In this document: positions 12,001 through 20,166 of the stretch, one piece after another | Position numbering within the stretch: the stretch's first letter is position 1 | How the letters are laid out: every line of letters begins with the position of its first letter | Program-made: the position numbers and the translations under genes | Notes under the pieces: model-generated | Seen by the model: the letters and a program-made list of their open reading frames with translations, nothing else | Database searches by the model: none | What the model was told of the DNA's origin: nothing | Source of the DNA: Diphasiastrum complanatum | Taxonomy: Eukaryota; Streptophyta; Lycopodiopsida; Lycopodiales; Lycopodiaceae | Length of the DNA: 64,000 bases | Reading direction: 5' to 3' | NCBI GenBank assembly: GCA_029204225.1 | Contig: CM055103.1 | Span: 39,228,095 to 39,292,094 of the forward strand

Positions 12001-13241
12001 TACCTAGAAGTGAAATCTTTGTGGGGCATGATTGATCCTTAGTTGTTGACCATTGCAGGATGAGCTCCTATGCTGTAACAGATAGACCACGTGTGGATTA
12101 TACTAAGAACTTCACACGACTTTTATTTTTCTAGAACATTTCTCCAGTATTTTGGTGCATGCATGTTGGTGGTTGTCCACTGTAACAGTGTTCATGAATT
12201 ATGTATCGTAACAAGATGATAAGAAGGTTTTTTTGCATGAAAGATATGGCTTTTGTTCTCAGGGCTCATAGTGGATTGATTGTTATTTCTGCTGTCATAT
12301 GCTCATTCATCCAGTTTTGTGATATATTTGACCACCTACCACTTGAATCAACATGACTGGATGAAACCAAAAAAGAAACCCCCAGAACATCAGTTCACAT
12401 TTGAAATGTTTCAAACTTTTGTTTGAAATGAGAAAACATGCTTAAAACTCAAACAAATCAAATGTTTGATCTCTACATTGTTTGGAGCATTCATTTTTCA
12501 ATCCTCAAGCGTAGCCATGATCAATGCTGTTTCGTACAGATTAAATCTTTAGATGCTCCCATTGGAAAGCCTATATGGAAATCTGTATCTATGTCTCTAT
12601 GTGGTTTGTCAGCTGTCTTTGTTATCTTTACATTTCAACTTTCAAGAAGCCCGCTGTAAATGCTTGCTTATGTAATTTGATTGTATTTGAGACTTATTGT
12701 CTCAATGTGTCCTTTTGATGTGCTATATGTATGTAGGTATCAAACTGGAGCATTGACACCAATTCTACGTTGGATTTCAACAAATGCTCAACGCTTTATA
12801 ATGCCACCTCCGCAAGTGATCCATCATCCTCCAAATGGTCAGGCCCAACAAGGTGAGAAATCTATCGATATGTTCTTGAAAGTTTGGCACTGATCACCTT
12901 TTGAATAGATGCTTGCCATTAGTTTTAATAGTTACTGAGTTTGCTACAATCTGATGCATTTTTTTGAATCATGTGCAGAGGGTGTAGAACATGGAGGTGG
13001 CAACATGGTGGCTAATGAAAGAAATGCCGGAGCTGTTGCACCTGCCAATGGGATGAGAAATGAGCACATCAACGCGGCACCTGCGGGAGATGGAGCTGTG
13101 GTTCCAGGAGCTGCAATTCCAGCACCAGTGGACCAGCATCCTGTTCAAGGGCCGAGATGGTGGGATTTTTTGAAGGAAATACAGATCCTAGTTGTTGGTT
13201 TTGTGACCTCACTGTTTCCAGGGTTTCAAAACCCTGAGTAA
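1..13241 (+). CDS. HERP-like (HERPUD-type) membrane protein, C-terminal 260 residues, 5' end outside window
   Basis: Four exons join in frame: 1..80, 6438..6761, 12737..12852, 12979..13241 (stop TAA at 13239). All introns are GT..AG, and the split codons close correctly (TT+A, AT+G, G+AG). The order is a Pro/Gly-rich stretch (PYAGPVTFVPLGG), an Ala/Gln-rich linker, then a conserved hydrophobic hairpin (VRRFRVGFQLDLLLILKLAV, FNQDG, LLLLLFLAAVVYMYQTGALTP, LRW) likely to be two membrane segments, then a Pro/Ala-rich hydrophilic stretch, and a C-terminal WWDFLKEIQ...LFPGF motif. Plant proteins with this layout resemble HERPUD, an ER-membrane ubiquitin-like-domain protein of ER-associated degradation. 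The expected N-terminal ubiquitin-like domain would lie upstream of the window, so the assignment rests on the membrane region. The exon chain is seen directly; the ER role is inferred from the family. The introns are unusually long (6357, 5975 and 126 bp), and the first is filled with retroelement debris. Confidence 0.75.
1418..2580. repeat. LTR-like debris sharing blocks with 8616-8800
   Basis: The block at 1418-1503 (GTGGTTAGCACTT ... GGGGTAAGTTA ... CACCC) matches 8616-8701 imperfectly. The block at about 2390-2480 (CAATAGGTA ... GGCTATGGCTATATAAG ... GGTACTAG) matches about 8712-8790. In the second copy the two blocks are contiguous; here about 890 bp lie between them, as if something had inserted. 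The TATATAAG inside suggests an LTR promoter. Both copies lie in introns of the same gene. The comparison was made by eye. Confidence 0.35.
1575..1740. repeat. cluster of ACGAG motifs
   Basis: About seven ACGAG pentamers, mostly as TACGAG, occur at irregular spacing in roughly 165 bp, next to related variants (TATGAG). They lie in the segment that separates the two LTR-like blocks of intron 1. I do not know the source. Confidence 0.5.
2625..3131 (-). mobile_element. LTR-like block with polypurine tract, minus orientation
   Basis: Read on the minus strand, 3131-3123 is an AAGGGGGAG tract followed directly by TGTTGAG, the usual join between polypurine tract and 3' LTR in plant Ty1/copia elements. 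The block downstream on that strand (to about 2625) is non-coding and AT-rich, with a run of imperfect CAAAAAG/CAAATAG repeats near 2829-2865. No second LTR was found, so the left edge is only approximate. It probably belongs with the minus-strand copia debris at 4860-5582. Confidence 0.4.
3132..4160 (-). other. non-coding retroelement-like stretch with repeated CTCCCC tracts
   Basis: There is no convincing reading frame. CTCCCC-type tracts recur near 3123, 3453, 3825 and 3973; on the minus strand these are internal polypurine tracts upstream of the 3' LTR-like block. Multiple polypurine tracts are known in Sirevirus-type copia elements, but I cannot show membership here. Confidence 0.3.
4161..4858 (-). 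pseudogene. Ty3/gypsy pol fragment, internally deleted
   Basis: Three conserved pieces lie in order on the minus strand. 4858-4681 is the end of a reverse transcriptase (YLGHIIQ, LEVDPNEV, a conserved W-P, then SFLGFIGFF). 4671-4385 is the integrase C-terminus (VKMAQDRAQFYANQKR, DSKVLW-like, LKLSPRFCGPF). 4355-4161 is the following HISHLK / RLRNWEV segment. RNase H and the integrase core, which should lie between the first two, are missing. A frame change lies between pieces two and three. This is a dead fragment nested in intron 1 of the host gene. Confidence 0.7.
4860..5582 (-). pseudogene. Ty1/copia pol fragment (protease, GAG-pre-integrase, integrase start)
   Basis: On the minus strand 5579-5328 encodes the copia protease flank (LGDNSTHEVRGKGTV, VLHVPGLAKNLLSVG). 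5324-5133 encodes the pre-integrase domain (LYKL, LWHKRYDHLSYQSL). 5130-4860 gives the start of the integrase zinc finger (CEACREGKQQRQ) with stops. It ends abruptly against the Ty3/gypsy fragment. The protease resembles the plus-strand copia at 24.7-25.0 kb, so the two families are probably related. Confidence 0.7.
8616..8800. repeat. LTR-like block shared with intron 1
   Basis: This is the contiguous version of the blocks at 1418-1503 and 2390-2480 (GGTTAGCACTTGGGG, TTTGGGGTAAGTTATGG, CAATAGGTACCTGGGG). It is probably an old LTR remnant. Confidence 0.35.
9370..9960 (+). repeat. purine-rich tract
   Basis: Almost 600 bp are strongly enriched in G and A on the plus strand, with repeated GGAAGG, GGGGAAG and GGCAGG words. 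A long minus-strand open frame across it (9704-9258) is Pro/Ser/Phe-rich simply because of this bias. A similar tract lies at about 13480-13960. Confidence 0.55.
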
Positions 13242-16200
13242 GGCTTCAAATGTTAGGTAGCGGCCTTTATGACAGTGATACAATTAAATAGGACAATTTT
13301 CATGCACATCTTGCCTAGTCAGCAAAATTTGTTTGCGTCATCTCAGTAACATCTGTAACCACTAAATTTTTTTTTACTTTCTTTGACTTTGAACAAATTA
13401 GGAATCATATTATTCTTGTTCGGATGACAGACGACATTAAACCCCTGGGGGGGTTCAAGAAGGCTGCTGTAAGAAAAGTTTGAAATTTAAAAAGAGGGAG
13501 ACTGGGGGGAAGAGGTTAAGGAGAAAGCAGAGCTGGAGGGAGAGGGCAACTGCATTAGTCAGGTAGCTGGAGGAAGTTAGAGAAAGAGAGGATGGTTTCT
13601 TGGTGGGAAAATGGGAAAGAAACTTTGGAACTTAGTTGGCAGGTTTTTTGGTAGCTGGGAAGGGGAAGGAGCCAGGCATGATAGCCATCAGTATGGGCAG
13701 TCGGCGTGGAACAGGGAGGATTGAGATTTGGATGCTGTGGAAGGGTTCTCAGAGGCAGCAGATTGTAGAAGACCCCTGTCTATTAAGGAAGAAGAGTTGG
13801 GTTACAGCAACATAAAGGAATGTAATTTCGCTTTAGATAGCGAAAGATGTGCCAGAGCAGGGAAGTGGTGTTTAGAGGTGGAAAGGGTTGTGGTTGAAAA
13901 TGAGGAGGAGAGAAGGGATGGGCAATAGTAGCCTGAAAGGTGGTGGAGATGGAAGACTTAGCAGCAGTTGTAGGGTGTATTTTCTGCATAGCAAATTTTG
14001 GGAAACACAAAAGGTTTGGAATACTCAGAACTCAAAAATGGTCTTAAGGAAATATATTGAAGAATCACATCATTGTTAGTAGAGATTTTTTTGTTGTATA
14101 GCATGGAAGCTCAGTAAGCAAGAAAATGCAGGGAACTGGTGCTTGAACTTGTTAGATACATGTGGTTGATTTGAAACGTGGCTAATGTTGTTGTCATCAG
14201 AAGTCTCATGGATATCCAAAACATGCTGAAACTTTATTCCACTAATAAGCTGCCAACCAATAAACTATTTCAGCCATTCCCTTACAACGCATGAATTAAT
14301 CTGAATCTGGGGTGTTTGGCAAATCCCCTAAATTGCTTATTAGCAATCTTCAGATTTGGATCTTTGGTATTTTTTTGCAACCTTTTATGATCTCTTCTGA
14401 GTATGAATTTTAGAGTGGCTCAAAAAAGGAATTTTTTTGAAAATCTAGGGAAGGGCATATCTTAGCCTTTCAACTGAGCTGTTTCGAAAATCTCACAGAC
14501 CAATTTTCAGCATAAGCAAAAGCATTCATGTAAGAGCTCTCAAAGTGATTTCAAAATACTAGGCTGCTGCCAAGATTTTTCTCTCGAATTTTGAGATCAA
14601 GCAATGCAAAATCAAGAAATCAGGTTTAGGAGAGTTGAAAAACAAGGAACATGAAACAAGTCTTGTTTCATTGCTGTGTATATTTTTGCGTTAAGCAGAT
14701 AACTCTGTTGTGTCAGGCCACATCAGACTTAAAAAGTTGGCAATTAATATGTTTCAGATCATGGTTTTACGACATTTGCCAGTCTATAATATCAGAGTTC
14801 TGGAATGCTAGTATTCCGGATAGTGGAATGCTTTTATTTATTTATTTATGTTTAACTAAAAAATAAAAAATACACAGAAACAAAATTAAAGCACTCCATT
14901 TAAAAAAACAATTTAAACCTAAATTTTTTTGCAAAGCACCAGGAATAATTCAAAATCTTAAAAACAAAACAAAACAAAAATAAAATAAAATGCAGCATTG
15001 TTCCTGGAAACCCTAATGGAATTTCCGGAACAGAATGTGCAATGGGTTATATTAAAAAAGAAATTGGTTTCCTAATTGTCCCTGTTTTGGAGGAATGGGC
15101 AAGGCAAAGCAAACAGGTCTTGGGGAGTTCCAAAAAGCACCCTTACAACATGAAAGGGTCGACTACTCATCGAAGGAGAGCATGGCCCAATCATTCTGAG
15201 AAGTGTAGAAGGTCATCACCATGGTGACGTTTGTTAGAATGTCGTGATTTTCTTTATTAACTCTATGAGCATGGTAGTCTGTGGTCAAGTGTTATGGTTT
15301 GTATAGGCCATGTATAAGTATTGAGCAATGTCATTCTTGTCTTCAAATTACCTTAGATGGAGCACATTATTTGACCTCTCCCCTCTCTTGAAGTTGAAGT
15401 GGTTACATTCCCACATATAATATGCAAATAGATATCAGTATACGTTGGTGTATTTTGTGTATTCTTATATGTTTGGCACTTGCACATGAGCGTTGTGAAT
15501 TCTTAATTTGACACCCAAGTCAATTAGATAGCATAAATTGGTAAGTGAAAGTTGATGTTTTTTGGGAGAACTTGTTGTGGAAGTTTTATCCCAATATTTT
15601 CTATAGGAGAATTGGCTTCTAAAGCTTGCAAGCCTTAATGTGTGTGCAAAGAAGACTAAAAAGCCTTAGTACTAAGCCTCATAATTTTTTTCCTAAAGTG
15701 ACAAAAGATCATGCAACATATATTGAAATTGGGAGGCAAGAAAAGTAGACCTATCCATGCTAATGCCTCAATATCTTCAACATTCTTAATGGAAAATAAG
15801 GAGCATTGGAGAACATCACCTAAATTTCTATTATATACTTTAGGCGGAACCTTGCATTTGTGAACATGATATAAAGCATTATCCAATAATTGTCCACGCT
15901 TTTTCCCTCTAGTTCCTCCATTGTAAGATGTAAGCCACAATAATAGTGCTTGCCAACATGAGAGTGGTTTTTTAAAACATTTTTAGTGTCTTTCCTTGAA
16001 CTTGTCTGTAAGTCACCTTAGGTTCATAAATGTAATTTGATGTAGTATGGTGGATTCGAATTGCTCTCGAGTCTAAGGGTGCTATAATATAGGAAGTTCA
16101 AGAATGAGACTAGTTGAGCTAGTATCAAGTTGGGTCGAGTATGGAGCCTCAACAAGAAGATTGTTGAGGCCCGAAGTTGAGAATCAAAAGGATTTATTCC

Positions 16201-17636
16201 CTTGAGACTCCAATTGTGAGTACACCATGATTCACATTGAAGGACGTAATAACAAGTTGCTACAATATTAGTGATTGTGTTAGTGAGAAGTCGCCTTACA
16301 CTTACTCAAAATTTGCACATATTCTTTGCAATGTACATGAATTTATCTTTTGAGTGTAAAATGCTCTTTGGCTTCTATTGGCTTTTCTTACTTCACGTTC
16401 TACGAGTGTTGTTAGGCTTTGTCCAAAAGCATTTGTGTGCTCAAATTCAAGACAACTTGTTTTAGAGTCCAACACACAAAGTAGCACACCTGGTCCAAAA
16501 GATGACAACACGCACAAAGTGCTCCCGTGGGCAGTGCCTGGGATCCCATCCCCACTGCCTAGCCACCCACCCCAAAAGGCTGGTATAGGGTATAGGGGAA
16601 AATTGTCTACTTTGAGCTTATATGGAGGCTAATAATAATAAGCATTTGGATGGGATAGCGTACAAGGGACATTATTTAATTTGAGCTTATATGGAGGCTA
16701 CCAAGCATTTGAACTTTGCGTATAGGATATTTCTTGCACCTTCTCTGGATGCCACAAGCTCCAACACACCCATTTTATGCTGGTTGTAAACTGGTTCGCT
16801 AACAACTTGCATGTTCAGGATTCAAATGAAACTCTAACCTTTGTGTCATAGGTGTAATTTATTCTACTTGGCCCTTTTTGAGGCTATTTATCACGTTGAT
16901 TTTATATTAATCCACTATAAAATTGTTTTATGATGTCACAATAACATTAGATTACTATTTTTTGAGTTTGATATGGCTTGAGCAATGTGTTTTGTGAACA
17001 TTGTCTACTAGAAGTTGTTCTAGTTAGACTCTTTCCCAATTAAGTGATTGTTTGATTTTTATTTCTCTGTGTTCGAGTATTCTGCTTGATCAAAGTAGCA
17101 TTGTGCTAGTCATAATTTTAAGGTTCTGACATGGTATGGTGCATAGTATATTCCTAGATTGCATAAAAAATTGGACATCAATTGTTTGGGAAATGATTGT
17201 TCAATTTTTTATGCACAAAGGGTTGACATTTTGTTTCAATTGCATGTCATCATTGGGTAGGTCAAAGTAATGTCAAAGCAAAATAACAATGTGACACAAC
17301 TCTTATCATTCTTAGATACTCTAGGAGAACATCAAGTGAGATTGAAAAATATTAGGTTCTCATGTACTTTCAAATGCCAAGATGTTTGTTCGGGAATCTT
17401 ATGAAAATATTATACACTTCACATACTAGACATCATGGATTCTTTGTGCAGTTTGATCTATTCCAATTGCATACTCTTAGGTTATTGATATCTCCTGCTA
17501 CATTTTTCTAAATAATTAACAATGTTCAATTGATGCTTTTGTGAAAAATGATGATCTTTATGTCAATTGGTTGATATATCCAACTACAGGCTTGTTCTGC
17601 ACCTATAAGAGTTGGTATAAATGTTGTCTCCCCCTT
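13242..17636. other. 3' flank of the HERP-like gene and gene-free stretch
   Basis: It begins with the 3' UTR; no canonical AATAAA is close to the stop, only AATTAAA-like sequence near 13281. A second purine-rich tract lies at about 13480-13960. Near 16610-16700 a 23-bp word (TTTGAGCTTATATGGAGGCT) occurs twice about 69 bp apart. I recognise no other coding, RNA or mobile feature. Confidence 0.5.
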
Positions 17637-17754
17637 CATTCTAGTGCTTAAACCCAACGGGGTTGGCTCAACTGGTTAGCTTGGCATCCAAAGTTTCTTT
17701 GGTCCCAGGTTCGAGCCTCCCCTTGGAAACCAAGAAGCATTCTAGTGCTTAAAC
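17637..17754 (+). mobile_element. short tRNA-derived SINE with perfect 17-bp target-site duplication
   Basis: The 17-bp direct repeats CATTCTAGTGCTTAAAC at 17637-17653 and 17738-17754 are identical and flank an 84-bp insert (17654-17737). The insert has a Pol III A-box-like TGGCTCAACTGG near 17665 and a B-box-like GGTTCGAGCC near 17709, spaced as in a tRNA head. It lacks a poly(A) tail and a tRNA-like acceptor stem, so it is not an intact tRNA gene. The core recurs twice on the minus strand at 32138-32351, which makes it a repeated family rather than a single retro-copied tRNA. Confidence 0.75.
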
Positions 17755-17879
17755 ATAAGGTGACATCTAAATGAGCATGATTCCTCTTGGTGTAAGAGAT
17801 TTGAAAGGACTATATATGTAAAAAATGAGAAATTTCTAATGCAAAATCTTGTTCCTATGGAAGATTATTAGTGGTGAAT

Positions 17880-18430
17880 GTTTGTCCCCCTTTCAACTCG
17901 GATCACTTGCAAGAGACCTCGGAGTGCGTGCACGAACAAACCCTTTCAAAGCATTCTCTTGAGGCACCTCCGGCGTTGCATCGAGCTCGACTTCTTTCTG
18001 GTGCGGGTCTAGGTGCCGGGGCTTGGTTGTCAGCTCGACCTTATGGTTGTCTTCGGCCATCTTCACCACTACTCTTCGTCCTCACTTAGGGCTACCTCAT
18101 CCTTCAGTCTTGGGTCTCTCCAGGTGTGTTTGTGGCCAGTCTATTAATGCTCTTGCTATCCACCTCCTCCGTTGTCCTTCTGGAAGTGAGCGCACAACTA
18201 CGCATGATGTTGTTAGAGATGTAGTCGCTGCTATAGCCAGAGATGGAGGATTCCATGTCTTCAGAGAGCAATCTCATGTCCTTCCTTCTACCGCGTCTCA
18301 CTCTTCACGTAGGCGTGTTGACATTGTCCTCTCTCGGGACGGGCTTCGTACTTTGGCATATGTTGTTGCTGATTTCACACGTGGTGACCTACTGCCTCGC
18401 TCTACCTTCACACTTGGAGAAGTGACAGGA
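17880..18430 (+). pseudogene. retroelement reverse-transcriptase C-terminal fragment
   Basis: The frame first reads SGAGLGAGAWLSARP (to about 18035), then continues in another frame as LGLPHPS, CVCGQ, HLLRCPSG, a DVVRDVVAAIARDGGFHVFREQ stretch, RRRVDIVLSRDG. This Cys-Cys-His-Cys-like arrangement followed by HDVVRD and FHVxREQ is a tail seen in many plant proteins of the non-LTR retrotransposon type. The one frame change shows it is dead. It runs into the duplicated block at about 18449. A related fragment lies on the minus strand at 40740-41470. Confidence 0.5.
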
Positions 18431-18448
18431 GTGGAATCACAAGAGAAA

Positions 18449-19020
18449 AGTACGACTAGGGTAGACAATTACATCCAGACTAGTTTTAAAGTAAAGTTCA
18501 AAGCTATCTGCAATCACCCTTTTCAAAATGCTTATAGGAACACCGTCCCTTTTTCTAAGTAATAACTTAGAAAAATGTTTAGTGCACTGTCAATTTCAAA
18601 TTGTCAGGCCATTACCGTCCACAAATAAATATACATGGGCATTAACAGACATGTGTAATCCAAGTCATATAACTAAACCCATCATATCATTTATATTAGA
18701 AATAGTCGAAGCGTAACCAAAGGTTTAAGCAAAAAGCAGTACACTTCAAAGGAAACCTCGTTAATGAAAATTAAGCATCAATGAGTAGTAAATTCATGAT
18801 CATTTCATGGCACTTTAACTCTTCATCCTTGTTAGTAGCAACAACCATATTGAGGGGATTAGAAGACTGTTTACATGAATTTTTTCATTGTTAACATTCA
18901 GAGTGTTGTACGAAGTCTAATCGAAAAAGAACTCAAGACAGTTCATTCAATGTGATCATAGTGACTGAAACAAGCAAGTAAATCATGAGAGCATTTCTTA
19001 ATTAGATGTGTGTGTGTGTG
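18449..19020 (+). repeat. duplicated block, copy 1
   Basis: It shares about 90% identity by eye with 19621-20098, from GTACGACTA..GTAGACAATTACATCCAGACTAG through to a terminal GT run. It carries about 100 bp (around 18882-18980) missing from copy 2. The start overlaps the end of the reverse-transcriptase fragment. Confidence 0.75.
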
Positions 19021-19042
19021 ATCTCGCCCACTGTCCCACAGA

Positions 19043-19096
19043 ACAAGATAACCACACTAGGTGATGCAACCAGTATACCTAGTGTGGTTATACTTG
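19043..19096. repeat. hairpin with 15-bp perfect arms
   Basis: ATAACCACACTAGGT at 19048-19062 pairs with ACCTAGTGTGGTTAT at 19077-19091 over a 14-nt loop. The stem extends by a further few pairs past a one-base bulge. It lies between the two duplicated blocks. Confidence 0.7.
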
Positions 19097-19619
19097 CTGC
19101 ACACCTGAAACAACATAGGATGCTGAAATAAGAACCATGTGAAGACAATCATCCCAGGGGATAAGTTTCAAACATAAGTCTCCCTATGGAAGATTTTTTC
19201 GATGACAAGTATTCCCATTCAAGAATGTCAACAGATACTTACATTTTCTCAACACCATAATGTCAAGTATATCTTGAGATTTCTAAACAACATCCTAGAA
19301 TTGAGATAAACAATCAGGATATGAAAATTGTTTATCCAAGCCTACTTTCTAACTAGTCGGCAATACTTGCCAAATTTTACACCAGTCTAGAAGTAACAAA
19401 ATTAAAAGAGAATCATAATGTAAGCAAGCCGTATGGTTATAAAACCAAGTAATTGAAACTTGTCAATGAGCTTAATTTGTCCAATACCGGTTATAATGCC
19501 TCATGTAGTAAGGGCCAAGACAATAAAAGATAAAGTGCATACCAGTGTAGGATAGTAATGTCAAGTGTAAATTTGACACATTGACAAACTAGTATTGATG
19601 GCGAAAGGTTACTAGGCAA

Positions 19620-20070
19620 AGTACGACTAAAGTAGACAATTACATCCAGACTAGTTTTAAAGTAGAGTTCAAAACTATCTGCCATTACCCTTTTCAAAAT
19701 GCTTATCGGAACACCATCCCTTTTTCTAACTAACAAATTATGAAAATGTTTATTGCATTGTCAATTTCAAATTGTCAGGGCATTATTGTCCACAAATAAG
19801 TATATATAGACATTACAGACAGGTCTAATCCAATTCATATAACTAAACCCATCATACCATTTATATTAGAAATAGTCAAAGTGTAACCAAAGGTTTAAAC
19901 AAAAAGTAGTACACTTCAAAGGAAACCTCGTTAATGAAAGTTAAGCATCAACGAGCAGTAAATTCATGATCATTTCATGGCACTTCAACTCTTCATACCC
20001 GTTAGTAGCAACAACCATATTGAGGGGATTAGAAGAATGTTCACACGAATGAGAGCATTTCTTAAGTAGA
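19620..20070 (+). repeat. duplicated block, copy 2
   Basis: Second copy of 18449-19020, about 1170 bp downstream in the same orientation. It ends, like copy 1, in a GT microsatellite, which here is much longer. Confidence 0.75.
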
Positions 20071-20104
<34 letters not shown>

Positions 20105-20109
20105 CACGT

Positions 20110-20164
<55 letters not shown>
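20071..20164. repeat. (GT)n-(CA)n mirrored microsatellite
   Basis: A GT run (20071-20098) passes through CGCGCGCACGTG (20099-20110) into a CA run (20111-20164). The two halves are complementary, so the tract could fold into one long hairpin; alternating purine-pyrimidine is also prone to Z-DNA. Confidence 0.95.

Positions 20165-20166
<2 letters not shown>

Larger units (their letters stand above)
6762..12736 (+). other. intron 2 of the HERP-like gene (5975 bp)
   Basis: The intron starts GTAAGT and ends ATGTAG. Open frames inside (for example 8360-8596, 9258-9704 minus and 10930-11376) have no recognisable domain or codon bias and are probably chance. It contains the LTR-like block at 8616-8800 and a purine-rich tract at about 9370-9960. 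I see nothing else. Confidence 0.7.

Noticed and set aside
13728-14079. Small genes in the 3' flank of the HERP-like gene
   Set aside because: Short overlapping open frames in a purine-rich tract, without domains or splice support.
15656-15940. 94-residue minus-strand open frame
   Set aside because: No family resemblance, no start context and no neighbouring exons, so it is probably chance.
17654-17737. A functional tRNA gene
   Set aside because: It has A- and B-box-like motifs but no acceptor stem or terminator, and it is bounded by target-site duplications.
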